This document shows positions 1 to 8,962 of a DNA stretch of 41,078 bases, one piece after another. Numbering within the stretch: position 1 is the stretch's first letter; every line of letters starts with the position of its first letter. The notes under the pieces are model-generated. The model was not told where the DNA came from, ran no database searches, and was given only the letters and a program-made list of their open reading frames with translations. This stretch comes from JBBKWG01 sp037968835 (GTDB lineage Bacteria; Pseudomonadota; Alphaproteobacteria; Rhodobacterales; Rhodobacteraceae). The stretch lies in NCBI GenBank assembly GCA_037968835.1, contig JBBKWG010000038.1:1-41078 (forward strand), written 5' to 3'. The position numbers and the translations under genes were made by a program.

Positions 1-573
1 TGGGAGCAAGAGGGCAGCTTCCCGCTGACGACATCGGTTCAGGATCGGACCGTCGGCATCGTCGGTTTCGGGCGCATCGGTCAGACGATCGCGGCGCGGG
101 CCGGGATGTTCAACGCGACGGTGCTCTATCATGCCCGCAGCGAAAAAGACGTGGCCTTCACATACTACGATGATCTGACAGCGATGGCGCGCGCCTCTGA
201 CGTGCTGATCGCCATCACGCCCGGCGGCGCAGCCACGCGCCACCTGATAAACGCCGAAGTCCTAAACGCACTGGGGCCCGACGGCATCCTGATCAACGTC
301 GCGCGCGGCTCGGTCGTGGACGAAACGGCATTGGTGGCGGCCCTCGAAAGCGGAAAACTCGGTGGCGCCGGGCTTGATGTCTTCGAGGCCGAACCCAGGA
401 TCCCCGACGCGCTGAAATCAATGGACAACGTCGTCCTGCTGCCGCACGTGGGCAGCGCAACGCACGAGACCCGGCGCGCAATGGGTGATCTGACCTGTGA
501 CAACCTGAGCCGGTTCCTGAAGGACGGAACGGTGTTGACGCCGGTTCCCGAATGCCGCGCATTGAACGGCTGA
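1..573 (+). CDS. D-2-hydroxyacid dehydrogenase, NAD(P)-dependent (5' end outside window)
   Basis: Frame 1 is open from the first base to the TGA at 571-573, giving the last 190 residues of a D-isomer-specific 2-hydroxyacid dehydrogenase, which reduces 2-oxoacids such as glyoxylate or hydroxypyruvate, or runs in reverse. Visible are the Rossmann loop GFGRIG (residues 23-28 of the fragment), the NVARGSVVDE stretch with the substrate-binding Arg, the catalytic Glu in DVFEAEP and the catalytic His in LLPHVGSAT, in the family order. An Arg just after the second Rossmann strand (YHARSE) hints at NADP rather than NAD, which is inference. The catalytic domain's N-terminal half lies to the left of the window. 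The next gene begins 28 bases downstream on the same strand, so the two may be co-transcribed. The exact substrate cannot be told. Confidence 0.9.
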   Translation, partial: WEQEGSFPLTTSVQDRTVGIVGFGRIGQTIAARAGMFNATVLYHARSEKDVAFTYYDDLTAMARASDVLIAITPGGAATRHLINAEVLNALGPDGILINVARGSVVDETALVAALESGKLGGAGLDVFEAEPRIPDALKSMDNVVLLPHVGSATHETRRAMGDLTCDNLSRFLKDGTVLTPVPECRALNG

Positions 574-601
574 GCCAACCGAGATTGAAAGGAAGACCGC
601 A

Positions 602-1993
602 ATGCCGGCGTTTGGAACAAGCGGGTTGCGTGGGCTGGCTGTCGAGCTTACCGACGATTTGTGCGCGCGCTACACGCTCGCGTTCGTCGGCTTGCACCCG
701 AATGACGGCACGGTCCTGATCGGTCGCGACCTTCGCGAATCTTCTCCGCGAATTGCATCGGCTGTCGCGCAAGGCGCGCGTTCCGCCGGTCTTGCGGTGG
801 TCGATTGCGGGGTCTTGCCGACGCCTGCACTGGCCCTCGCTGCCGAGGAGCGCGGCACGGTCGCGATCATGGTAACCGGCAGCCACATCCCCGCCGATCG
901 AAATGGTCTGAAGTTCTATACCGGTGCGGGCGAGATCACGAAATCGGACGAAGCGGATCTCGTCGCCGCACTTGTCAACGTGACCGGCTACCTCCCCAGC
1001 CAGCCTTCGGACCTCAACTTCGATGACGATGCCCAGACCCTCTACAAGCGGCGGTTCACGGATTTCTTCGCGGCGAAGTCGCTTGGCGGGCTGAAGGTCG
1101 GCGTCTGGCAGCAGAGCTCGGCCGCGCGCGATATCCTGCCCGACATCCTGACCGCGCTCGGCGCCCGAGTGACGCTGCTCGAGCGATCGAAAACCTTCAT
1201 CCCCATCGACACTGAAGCTGTCGACCCCGCCGTGCGAACCAAGCTGGCCGCATGGACCGCCGAACACGGACTGGATGCGATCGTTTCAACCGACGGCGAC
1301 GCTGACCGACCGATGGTGGCGGACGCCGACGGACGCATTATCCCCGGTGACATCCTTGGACCGCTCAGCGCCCGACATCTGGGGGCAACCCATGTCGTGA
1401 CGCCAGTGTCGTCCAATACTCTGGTCGAAAAGATGGACCTGTTCGCGTCCATCGACCGGTGCCGGATCGGATCGCCATACGTGATCGCGGGCATGGAAGA
1501 ACGCATGCGCGATCCGGGCGCGAAGGTCATCGGATACGAAGCCAACGGCGGCGTCCTGCTCGGGTTCAAGGCGATGCGCGGGGACAACAGCCTCGCCGCC
1601 CTGATGACCCGCGATTCCACCTTGCCCATCGTCGCGGTTCTGGCCGAAGCCACCGCCCGCGCTTCCACCCTCGCCGGGCTTGTCGCCGATCTGCCATCCC
1701 GCCGCACCGCGACCGACCGACTGACCGACGTTCCGACCGAGGTGTCACGCAAGCTGGCGGCAAACCTCGTCAACGGCGACCTTGCGATCCTGCCCGAGGG
1801 TCTTGGCGACCTTGAAAGCGTCGATACGACCGATGGCGCCCGACTGACCTTCGACACCGGAGTGATCGTCACCGTGCGCCCGTCGGGAAATGCACCTGAA
1901 TTGCGCTGCTACGTCGAAGCCGACACCGAAACCGAGGCGCAGCGGCTATTGGCCGCCACGCTCGCCGGGCTGCGCAAGGTGGTGGACGCCTAG
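602..1993 (+). CDS. Phosphomannomutase / phosphohexomutase family protein
   Basis: A 463-residue alpha-D-phosphohexomutase, the family that moves phosphate between C6 and C1 of hexose phosphates (mannose, glucose or glucosamine). All four signature loops are present: the phosphoserine loop reads VTGSHIPADRNG (Ser94; most members have TASHNP), the Mg-binding loop is STDGDADRP (Asp231, 233, 235), the sugar-specificity loop is GYEANGG near residue 313 and the phosphate loop is RPSGNAPELR near 425. Length is typical. The start ATG at 602 is preceded by AAAGGAAG with good spacing. The TGSHIP variant fits phosphomannomutase-like members, so GDP-mannose or exopolysaccharide precursor supply is plausible. 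Its stop codon overlaps that of the opposing gene in a CTAG. Confidence 0.88.
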   Translation: MPAFGTSGLRGLAVELTDDLCARYTLAFVGLHPNDGTVLIGRDLRESSPRIASAVAQGARSAGLAVVDCGVLPTPALALAAEERGTVAIMVTGSHIPADRNGLKFYTGAGEITKSDEADLVAALVNVTGYLPSQPSDLNFDDDAQTLYKRRFTDFFAAKSLGGLKVGVWQQSSAARDILPDILTALGARVTLLERSKTFIPIDTEAVDPAVRTKLAAWTAEHGLDAIVSTDGDADRPMVADADGRIIPGDILGPLSARHLGATHVVTPVSSNTLVEKMDLFASIDRCRIGSPYVIAGMEERMRDPGAKVIGYEANGGVLLGFKAMRGDNSLAALMTRDSTLPIVAVLAEATARASTLAGLVADLPSRRTATDRLTDVPTEVSRKLAANLVNGDLAILPEGLGDLESVDTTDGARLTFDTGVIVTVRPSGNAPELRCYVEADTETEAQRLLAATLAGLRKVVDA

Positions 1994-2901
1994 AGATCAC
2001 CGACGCCATAAAGGCGGCGCATGACCAGCGGTGTCAGGTACATCGGGATCTGATAGCACCCGATGAAGATCAGGATCGGGTCCGAGATACCGGCTGGCAG
2101 CGCCACCAGAAAAAGTGCGATGTTTCGATTGCCGGCAACAATCGCGACGCCCGGTTCCCGGATCAGTCCGAACGCCAACGCCTGCAATCCGAAATTAACC
2201 GCCACCGCCGCACCCAGCCAGCCGAGAACGATGGCGGGCGTCTCTTTCAGCGCCGGACCAAGGGCGGACATCAATCCGATCACCACGATCGCAAGAACGA
2301 TGGCGCCAAGCCCGTCCAGCGCACGGCGCTGCCGATCACTCGGCGTCGGAACCGCAACCGCACGAACCGCAAACCCAAGCGCAACCGCCACCGCGATGAC
2401 CAGGATCAGGCGCAGCGCCGCAAGGATCACGACGCCGATCCCGCCCAGTCCCGGTGCCAGCCACAGAACCGGCAACATCGTCAGCGGAAACAGCGCCGTC
2501 CCGAGGATCAGAAGGCGCATCGCGGGTGCGGGATCGTGGCCCATCAACGCGGTGAAATTCGGCGCGCCGGTGACGGACGGCGCGCTCAGCATCAGGACGA
2601 TGGCCAGCGCCAATGGCGTCTCCGCAACACCGAATGCCGCAAAAACCGCCAGCGCGATCAACGGCATCGCCACCTGATACACCGCCAAGGTCAAGACCGT
2701 GCGGCGCGTGTCCTCCAACCGCCCGACCGCCGCCCGCGCTCCGATCCGAAGCGCCGACAGGAACAACAGCAGCGCCACCAGTTCCGGCAACCACGGTCGC
2801 AGGATCGCGGCGACCGACGGCAGGGTCAGACCCGCGATCAACCCCGCGACCAGCCAAAGCCGCCCGTGGCGCCCGGAGGCTTCGAGGAAGTCGAGCACCA
2901 C
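1990..2901 (-). CDS. BASS/SBF-like (bile acid:sodium symporter type) membrane protein
   Basis: A 303-residue, very hydrophobic protein with roughly eight to ten membrane segments, starting with GTG at 2901, three bases after the dctM stop. The segment PSVTGAPNFTALMGHD and the late GNRNIALFLVALP stretch resemble the crossover helices of the bile acid:sodium symporter (SBF/BASS) family, which carries organic anions with sodium. I see no sequence that fixes the substrate. It is the last gene of a minus-strand run after the DadA-like and TRAP genes, so a role as an extra carrier or exporter for the same pathway is plausible but inferred. Confidence 0.65.
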   Translation of the reverse strand: MVLDFLEASGRHGRLWLVAGLIAGLTLPSVAAILRPWLPELVALLLFLSALRIGARAAVGRLEDTRRTVLTLAVYQVAMPLIALAVFAAFGVAETPLALAIVLMLSAPSVTGAPNFTALMGHDPAPAMRLLILGTALFPLTMLPVLWLAPGLGGIGVVILAALRLILVIAVAVALGFAVRAVAVPTPSDRQRRALDGLGAIVLAIVVIGLMSALGPALKETPAIVLGWLGAAVAVNFGLQALAFGLIREPGVAIVAGNRNIALFLVALPAGISDPILIFIGCYQIPMYLTPLVMRRLYGVGDL

Positions 2902-2904
2902 GCG

Positions 2905-4218
2905 CTAGCGACCCGGCCCCTGCCGAATGTTGTCGGGAAGCCACGTTGCGAGGTCGGGGAAGGCGATCAAAACGAAGACCATCACCACCATGATCAGGAA
3001 CATCGGAAACGCCGCGCGCGCGATAAAGCCCATCTCGTGATCGGTCATGCCTTGCAAGACGAACAGATTGAATCCAATCGGTGGCGTGATCTGGGCCATC
3101 TCGACCACGACCACGATGAAAATGCCGAACCAGATCAGGTCGATCCCGGCCTCGCGCACCATCGGCTCGACCACAGCCATCGTCAGCACGACCGAGGAAA
3201 TACCGTCCAGGAACATGCCGAGCACGATGTAAAAGACCAGAAGCGCCATCAGAAGCTGGAACCGGCTCAGTTCCCAGGACGCGATGAGATCGGCCAGACC
3301 GCGCGGCAATCCGGTGAACCCCATCGCCAGCGACAAGAACGCCGCCCCGGCAAGTATAAGCGCGATCATCGCACTGGTGCGGGTCGCGCCCATCAGGCTT
3401 TCCCGGAACGTCGCCCATCCAAGCGAGCCCTGCGTTGCCGCCAGCACAAGTGCGCCGATCACACCGAAGGCTGCAGCCTCGGTCGCGGTGGCAAAGCCCA
3501 GATACATCGAACCGATCACCAACAGGATCAGACAGATCACCGGGATCAGGAAGCGCGAATTGGCGACCCGCTCGGCGAACGTCATGTCGGCTTCGGGCGT
3601 CGGGTTCCAATCCGACGAGACCTTGGACATGACCGCGACATAGACCATGAACATCGCCGCCAGAACGATCCCCGGCACGATGCCCGCGAAAAACAGCTTC
3701 GAGATGCTCTCGTTGATCGTGACGCCGTAAACGATAAGCGTTAGCGAGGGCGGAATCATCAATCCCAAGGTCGCCGCGCCGGCAAGCGTGCCGATCACCA
3801 TGCTCTCGGGATAGTTGCGCTTGCGAAGCTCGGGGATCGACATCTTGCCCACCGTGGTAAGCGTCGCCGCCGACGACCCCGACACCGCCGCGAAAACCGT
3901 GCAGCCAACGATATTGGTGTGCACCAGCGACCCCGGCAGGCGCGACATCCACGGTGCAAGGCCGCGAAACATGTCCTCGGACAATCGCGTCCTGTAAAGG
4001 ATTTCGCCCATCCAGATGAACAGCGGCAATGCGGTCAGCGTCCACGACGACGACGACCGCCAGATCGTGGTCAGCATGACATCACCGACCGGTCTGGTGG
4101 TGAACAACTCCATCCCGACCCAAGCAACGCCCATCAGCGCAAGTCCGACCCAGACACCGGAGCCAAGAAGCACGAACAGCACGAACAGGAACAGCGCGAT
4201 GACGGGAAGGTTTTCCAT
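2905..4218 (-). CDS. dctM: TRAP transporter large permease subunit (DctM family)
   Basis: A 437-residue protein with about a dozen hydrophobic helices, the usual length for DctM, the ion-coupled membrane subunit of tripartite ATP-independent periplasmic transporters. Family-typical stretches include the SGSSAATLTTVG region near residue 75, the PPSLTLIVYGV segment and the late ITPPIGFNLFVLQG motif. It starts with ATG at 4218, six bases after the dctQ stop, so the two are translated in sequence. It works in the inner membrane together with the DctQ and DctP proteins encoded just upstream. Confidence 0.95.
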   Translation of the reverse strand: MENLPVIALFLFVLFVLLGSGVWVGLALMGVAWVGMELFTTRPVGDVMLTTIWRSSSSWTLTALPLFIWMGEILYRTRLSEDMFRGLAPWMSRLPGSLVHTNIVGCTVFAAVSGSSAATLTTVGKMSIPELRKRNYPESMVIGTLAGAATLGLMIPPSLTLIVYGVTINESISKLFFAGIVPGIVLAAMFMVYVAVMSKVSSDWNPTPEADMTFAERVANSRFLIPVICLILLVIGSMYLGFATATEAAAFGVIGALVLAATQGSLGWATFRESLMGATRTSAMIALILAGAAFLSLAMGFTGLPRGLADLIASWELSRFQLLMALLVFYIVLGMFLDGISSVVLTMAVVEPMVREAGIDLIWFGIFIVVVVEMAQITPPIGFNLFVLQGMTDHEMGFIARAAFPMFLIMVVMVFVLIAFPDLATWLPDNIRQGPGR

Positions 4219-4224
4219 GGCCCG

Positions 4225-4758
4225 CTATTCTCCGAAGCTCTGATCGACAAGATCGCGCTTGATCCGGTGATTGCCGCTGACAATCAGGGACAGCAGATGA
4301 TCGCTCAGGGCGATGGCGAGGATGACGGCTCCGATCAGCATCAGCGATTGCGGCATCCACAAAAGCGTCTTGTCCTGCCCCTGACTGACGTCCCCGAATT
4401 TCCACGAGAAGTAGACGAAGCGCCAGCCGTACCAGACGAAGTACCACGCAATCGCCGCGCCGATCGAGAAGCACCAGATATCCATCCAGCGCCGCACTTT
4501 CTCGGGGACCGCATTCAGCACGATCGAAACGCGGATATGGGTTCCGTGGTTCAGCGCGCTCGCAAAGGCAAGAAAGCTGGCGGCCGCCATCGCGTAGCCG
4601 GCGTATTCGGGCGCACCGGGAAACACCTCGCCAGTCCAGCGCGCCACCATCTGAAAGACGATCAGCGTCAGAATCGCGACAAGACACAGCGCAGCGGCAA
4701 CGCCGGAGATCAGATAAAGTCCGTCCAGCCCGCGCCTGAGCGCCCGCGATAGTCCCAT
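4225..4758 (-). CDS. dctQ: TRAP transporter small permease subunit (DctQ family)
   Basis: A 177-residue protein with four predicted membrane helices (near 17-39, 52-70, 91-112 and 134-155), the standard DctQ layout. The region after helix two (ALNHGTHIRVSI) matches the family's conserved HIRVD-like stretch. It lies between dctP and dctM on the same strand. The 56-base spacer from dctP contains a strong hairpin, so its expression may be lower than that of dctP. Confidence 0.93.
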   Translation of the reverse strand: MGLSRALRRGLDGLYLISGVAAALCLVAILTLIVFQMVARWTGEVFPGAPEYAGYAMAAASFLAFASALNHGTHIRVSIVLNAVPEKVRRWMDIWCFSIGAAIAWYFVWYGWRFVYFSWKFGDVSQGQDKTLLWMPQSLMLIGAVILAIALSDHLLSLIVSGNHRIKRDLVDQSFGE

Positions 4759-4784
4759 TCCGATTGTCCCGTCCCGTTAGAAAG

Positions 4785-4809
4785 CGGGGCGCCCTTTGGA
4801 GGCGCCCCG
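4785..4809 (-). terminator. GC-rich hairpin between dctP and dctQ (attenuator or mRNA-processing stem)
   Basis: CGGGGCGCC at 4785-4793 and GGCGCCCCG at 4801-4809 form a perfect 9-bp stem with a 7-base loop. It begins five bases after the dctP stop. On the transcribed minus strand it is followed by CTTTCT, only a weak T run, so partial termination or protection of the dctP mRNA 3' end is more likely than full termination. Confidence 0.7.
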
Positions 4810-4814
4810 TCAGA

Positions 4815-5789
4815 TCACTGCATAGCCTTGAAAGCGTCGACGATGGCCTGACCGTCTTCGCCGACTTCGGCCAGCCACTCGGTCGTCATCGTTTCACCGA
4901 TGGCGCGCAGTTCGTCCTTCAACGTGTCCGAAGCAGGCGCGACGGTCATGCCGCCTTCGCGCAGACCGTCCATCGTGAATTGCGTGTAGTCCTTGGCGCG
5001 CTGAAGCCCCTCGGCCGCAGCCTTTTCAGAGCAGTCCGTGAAGATCGCTTTTTTCGCATCGTCCAGAGCATTCCACGAGTCGGTGTTCACGAAAACATAG
5101 TTGCGTGGCAGCCATGCATCGACTTCGTAGAAATACTTCAGGCTTTCCCAGACCTTGCGGTCATAGCCGGTCGCCCCCGATGAAATCATCGATTCAGCGA
5201 CGCCGGTCGCGAACGCCTGGCTGATCTCGGCGGCTTCGATCTGAACCGGAAGCATCCCCGTCAATTCGGCCAGACGCGCCGTTGCGCTGTTGTACGAGCG
5301 GAACTTGACACCGGCCATATCGGCGACCGAGTTTACCTCATCCTTGAAATACAATCCCTGCGGCGGCCATGCGACAGCATAGAGCAATGTGAGGTTGTCG
5401 GCGGCCAGGGCCTCTTCGATCTTCGGGCGGGCGGCTTCGTAAAGCTTCTCGGAATCGTCAAACGACGTTGCCAGGAACGGCACCGAATCATAGCCGAAAA
5501 CGGCGTTCTCGTTGGCGTGTCCGGAAAGAAGTCTCTCGCCGATATTGACCTGTCCGGTCTGAACCGCGCGCTTGATGTCGGCACCATTGAAAAGTGATCC
5601 CGACGGGTGTGTCACGATTTCGATGTCTCCGCCCGTGCCGTCCGTCACGCATTGCGCGAATTCGGCGCCGACTTCCGAATGGAAGTTGGTTGCGGCATAG
5701 GCCATCGGCATATCCCAGGTCTCGGCCATCGCCGGCATCGCGGTCGCAACGACAGCGGTCGCCGCCAGAAGTTGAGTGGTCAGTTTCAT
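4815..5789 (-). CDS. dctP: TRAP transporter substrate-binding protein (DctP family)
   Basis: A 324-residue periplasmic binding protein with a clear signal peptide (MKLTTQLLAATAVVATAMPAMA, cleavage after the second AMA). The family core is visible: FHSEVGAEFAQCV, the HPSGSLFNGADIKRAVQTGQ stretch, and the later KFRSYNSATARLAELTG region containing the conserved Arg that binds the substrate carboxylate in DctP proteins. It captures an organic acid in the periplasm and passes it to DctQM. The upstream DadA-like gene ends 40 bases before it. The pairing with a FAD amino-acid oxidase suggests an amino or imino acid or a related carboxylate as substrate (inference). Confidence 0.94.
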   Translation of the reverse strand: MKLTTQLLAATAVVATAMPAMAETWDMPMAYAATNFHSEVGAEFAQCVTDGTGGDIEIVTHPSGSLFNGADIKRAVQTGQVNIGERLLSGHANENAVFGYDSVPFLATSFDDSEKLYEAARPKIEEALAADNLTLLYAVAWPPQGLYFKDEVNSVADMAGVKFRSYNSATARLAELTGMLPVQIEAAEISQAFATGVAESMISSGATGYDRKVWESLKYFYEVDAWLPRNYVFVNTDSWNALDDAKKAIFTDCSEKAAAEGLQRAKDYTQFTMDGLREGGMTVAPASDTLKDELRAIGETMTTEWLAEVGEDGQAIVDAFKAMQ

Positions 5790-5829
5790 AAGGTCTCTCC
5801 CGTGTTAGATTTTCCGGACGCGGTTCATT

Positions 5830-7092
5830 TCAGGTCGTGACCCGTCCTTTGATGGCGAAGCGTGCAGGCGAATAGGGGGTAAGGTCAATGTTTGGCTGTT
5901 GATCCGATATGAGTTGCGCCAACAATCGCCCGGTTTTCGGACCGCCCGTCAGCCCCACATGGTGGTGACCGAAACCCATATACGCTCCGGCGACGCCCGG
6001 AACGGCACCGATCACGGGAATCGAATCGGCGGGCGCGGGACGGTGGCCCATCCATTCGCTCGTTCGACTCCACGTCAAATTCGGGAAGGTGATCTTGGCC
6101 TGCCGCTTGAGCAGTTCGAACGGTGCGCGTGAGGGAGGCGCATCAAGCCCGCCCAATTCGACGACGCCAGCCAGCCGCAATCGACCCTTCATCGGCGTGG
6201 CGACGAATTTTCCCGCGGCCACCATCGTCGGAAAATTGGGGCCGCCTTCCGCGTCCCAGAATTCGACGTGATAACCGCGCTCGCTTTCCATCGGGACCTT
6301 CACGTCAAGTTTGCGCGCAAGTGCCCCCGACCAGATGCCGGTCGCCAGAACCACCGCATCGCAAGCAATCGTTTCACCGTTGGCGACTACACCGCTGACC
6401 GCGCCACCGTCGCGTAAAACATCGGTGACATCGGCAATCGACAAGGTGCCGCCGCTGTCAACGAAATGCGCCGCGAGGTCTTTCACATACTGGCCGGGAT
6501 CGGAGATATAGCCGTGGTTGCCCATCCGCACCGCGAACGTCAGATGCGAACCGAAGGCCGGGTCCAGCGCATGAAATTCGTCCGCCGCCAACTCGTCCCA
6601 TACAAATCCATGCTCGCCGCGCAATCCCCAACCATAGGCGTCCGCCCCGAACGCGGCCTGGCTGGGATAGGCGTAAAGGTAATCGGACGGCACGATCCAC
6701 TTCGCGGCACGTGTTCCTTCGGCCAGTGCCTGATGATCGGCCAGACTGTCGCCGACAATTCTGTAAAGCGCGGCGGCGATTCGCGCCGTGTCGCGCGGGT
6801 TGGCGTGGCGCAGATAGCGCACGAGCCAGGGCATGAGACGGGGCAGGTAGGACCAGCGCATGAACAACGGCTGATCGGGATCGAACAGCATCCGCGGCAC
6901 TTTGCGCGAAAGCCCCGGCACGGTCACCGGAACGATGGCGCAACTGGCCAGAATCCCGCCATTGCCATAGCTTGTCCCCTCCGCCGGTCCCGCCCTGTCG
7001 ATCAGCGTCACCTTGTGACCGGCGCGTTGAAGCCAGATCGCGGTCGACACTCCGACAATACCCGCCCCGACGATTGCGACGCGCCGGGTCAT
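5830..7092 (-). CDS. FAD-dependent D-amino-acid dehydrogenase-like oxidoreductase (DadA/DAO family)
   Basis: A 420-residue flavoprotein. The start is set at the ATG at 7092, directly before RRVAIVGAGIVGVSTA; the frame stays open upstream but that stretch has no family resemblance. The N-terminal GAGIVG dinucleotide fold, the TSYGNGGILA segment that contacts FAD, the ATGIWSG stretch and the C-terminal GHHHVGLTGGPKTGR FAD loop place it in the DAO superfamily next to DadA (D-amino acid dehydrogenase). It oxidises the C-N bond of a D-amino or secondary amino acid, passing electrons to the respiratory chain or to oxygen. It is the first gene of a minus-strand run with dctPQM, which may import its substrate. 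A racemase-family gene starts divergently 143 bases away. Confidence 0.87.
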   Translation of the reverse strand: MTRRVAIVGAGIVGVSTAIWLQRAGHKVTLIDRAGPAEGTSYGNGGILASCAIVPVTVPGLSRKVPRMLFDPDQPLFMRWSYLPRLMPWLVRYLRHANPRDTARIAAALYRIVGDSLADHQALAEGTRAAKWIVPSDYLYAYPSQAAFGADAYGWGLRGEHGFVWDELAADEFHALDPAFGSHLTFAVRMGNHGYISDPGQYVKDLAAHFVDSGGTLSIADVTDVLRDGGAVSGVVANGETIACDAVVLATGIWSGALARKLDVKVPMESERGYHVEFWDAEGGPNFPTMVAAGKFVATPMKGRLRLAGVVELGGLDAPPSRAPFELLKRQAKITFPNLTWSRTSEWMGHRPAPADSIPVIGAVPGVAGAYMGFGHHHVGLTGGPKTGRLLAQLISDQQPNIDLTPYSPARFAIKGRVTT

Positions 7093-7235
7093 TGCGCGGC
7101 GTCCGAGATATGGGTCATGCGGTGAATTGTCCCCTGCTTGCCGATCCACAGGACGGGCTTTTCCGTCGACATTCAAGCCTCTGACACTTGCCAGCGCGGC
7201 CAAACCCAACCCATGCTCGCGCCGAAAGGAGCGAA

Positions 7236-7946
7236 ATGTACGCCACCGACCCCGAACCCGGCCCGATCGGCATCCTGATGCTGGACACGAAGTTTCCGCG
7301 CATTCCCGGCGACATGGGCAATCCGGCGACGTGGGATTTCCCCGTCCTGTTCCGCACCGTGCCACGCGCCTCGCCGGATCGCATCGTTCGCGGGGATCCG
7401 CTGGCGCTTTTGCCCGCGTTCATCGAAGCGGCGCGGGCGCTGGAAGCCGACGGCGCGATTGGCATCACCACATCTTGCGGATTTCTGTCGGTCGCACAGG
7501 CCGATCTGGCCGCCGCCGTCGGCATTCCGGTCCTGACGTCCGCGCTGTTTCAGGTGGCGGCAATCAATCGACTTCTGCCTGCGGGCCGCTGCGCAGGAAT
7601 CCTTACGATCTCGGCCAGATCACTCGCACCGCACCACCTCCACGCAGCAGGCGTCCCCGAGGACACGCCCATCGGCACAACCGAAGGCCGCAGGCACTTC
7701 ACCGAAGCCATTCTGGGCGACGCCGAAACGCTGGATGTCGACGCGGCGCGCGCAGACAACGTCGAAGCCGCGCTCGCGCTCAAGGCACGCCATCCGGAAG
7801 TGGCGGCGATCGTGCTCGAATGCACGAACATGTCGCCCTATGCCGCAGCCATCCGTGCCGCGACGGGATTGCCGGTCTATTCGATGGTGACACTGGTCGA
7901 ATGGTTCCGCGCAAGCCTCGTTCCGCCGAAATGGACCGAAGCATGA
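7236..7946 (+). CDS. Aspartate/glutamate racemase superfamily protein
   Basis: A 236-residue protein. The ATG at 7236 is chosen because AAAGGAG lies just before it; an in-frame upstream ATG at 7188 has no such site. The two catalytic Cys expected in the Asp/Glu/hydantoin racemase superfamily are visible: one in GITTSCGFLSV (near residue 83) and one in IVLECTNMSPY (near 192). The layout resembles members acting on small chiral acids or maleate-type compounds. Divergent pairing with a DadA-like oxidase and TRAP genes suggests interconversion of stereoisomers of the imported substrate (inference). It converges on the SnoaL gene with a 7-base gap. Confidence 0.8.
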   Translation: MYATDPEPGPIGILMLDTKFPRIPGDMGNPATWDFPVLFRTVPRASPDRIVRGDPLALLPAFIEAARALEADGAIGITTSCGFLSVAQADLAAAVGIPVLTSALFQVAAINRLLPAGRCAGILTISARSLAPHHLHAAGVPEDTPIGTTEGRRHFTEAILGDAETLDVDAARADNVEAALALKARHPEVAAIVLECTNMSPYAAAIRAATGLPVYSMVTLVEWFRASLVPPKWTEA

Positions 7947-7953
7947 TCCGCAC

Positions 7954-8961
7954 CTAGACCGGACGCAGACTTTCGATCCGGCCCAACACGTCGAGCCCCT
8001 GCATGTTTAGGAAATGCAGAATGTCGATGAAAATCCAGTTCTCGGCCAGTTTATCGCCGTCGCGTCGGTAAAGATCCACAACCCGCATATCGGCCGAAGT
8101 CTTTCCACTTGCGGGCAGGCCCATGTAGCCGCCGGTTGGGGTCAACGTAAGATTGGGCCAGCCGAAGAAGCCGCCGTAATTGCCTTCGCCCAGCCGCGCG
8201 ATGTGGCCGTTGAACTTGCGATCCGTCAGTTCCTCGCGGAACGGTCGCTGATGCTGCTCGATATAGCGCGGTATCGTATAGGTCGCGCCGATCCCGTCCG
8301 GACCCCACCACAGCATGTCGTCGTGCCACGTCTGCGCCAGTTCCTCGGCCGGATCATCATAGCGCCGGTGCGCGTTGATATCCCCGATCATCCGCTCGAT
8401 CAGCGCCAGCGTTTCCGCGCCCTCTGCCGGGTCGGTGGAGCCATACAGAAGACCATCGTGCGTCATCGGCCCCGGCTGAATCAGGTGTTGCCCGGTCTGC
8501 GGCGGCAGTGGGCGCAGACCTGCCTGATGCATGAAGTGGATCAGATCGCAAAACAGTGCCGTCTCGACGATCCTGCCACCCTCGACCCGGTTGAATTCCG
8601 CGTATCGCAGCATCGAGATCTTGCGGGTCGGCGTAATGCCGAGGAAGGGACCGTCGAACAGCCCCATCAGATGCCCCATCTGCACCACCCACACACCGCC
8701 CGCGCTCAGGTGGTTCTCGCCCGCGATGAAAATATCGGGACGCCGCTGAAGGCTTGACATTGCCTGAAGCAACGGTGCCCAGAACGACGCGGCGACAGCC
8801 TCGGCTCCATGGTGTTCGTGGATCGGATGCATCCCGCGCCAGTGCCAGTCGCCGGACGTCCGCTCAGCGAGAACGCGCGCGACATTCTCGGGCGTCGCAT
8901 TGGCCAGTGCTGCGTAATGCGCCAACACAAGGGCCTTTTCATCCTGAAACGTCATGGTCAC
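7954..8961 (-). CDS. Two-domain SnoaL-like (NTF2-fold) protein, island copy 1
   Basis: A 335-residue protein made of two tandem NTF2/SnoaL-like domains (about 10-160 and 185-325). Each half shows a hydrophobic core strand with HDDMLWWGPDG- or GDWHWRGMHP-like starts and an acidic/aromatic end (FCDLIHFMHQAG and FIDILHFLNMQG, which are related repeats). SnoaL folds serve as cyclases, isomerases, dehydratases or hydrolases, and no catalytic set can be assigned here. A GTG start at 8961 is preferred because AAAGG sits five bases before it; an ATG at 8955 is the alternative. It follows the second permease gene with one base between them, so it belongs to the ABC operon. A protein of the same architecture is encoded at 17054-18031. 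Confidence 0.8.
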   Translation of the reverse strand: MTMTFQDEKALVLAHYAALANATPENVARVLAERTSGDWHWRGMHPIHEHHGAEAVAASFWAPLLQAMSSLQRRPDIFIAGENHLSAGGVWVVQMGHLMGLFDGPFLGITPTRKISMLRYAEFNRVEGGRIVETALFCDLIHFMHQAGLRPLPPQTGQHLIQPGPMTHDGLLYGSTDPAEGAETLALIERMIGDINAHRRYDDPAEELAQTWHDDMLWWGPDGIGATYTIPRYIEQHQRPFREELTDRKFNGHIARLGEGNYGGFFGWPNLTLTPTGGYMGLPASGKTSADMRVVDLYRRDGDKLAENWIFIDILHFLNMQGLDVLGRIESLRPV

Positions 8962-8962
8962 T

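Noticed and set aside
293..1267. Long minus-strand open frame across the dehydrogenase and phosphomannomutase genes
   Set aside because: Arg-rich, low-complexity translation with no family features; it lies antisense to two clearly conserved genes and reflects the GC-rich codon pattern.
2336..4045. 569-codon minus-strand frame across dctM and the BASS-like gene
   Set aside because: It is in another frame of two well-supported membrane proteins, is full of Gly/Arg/Asp and has no hydrophobic segments.
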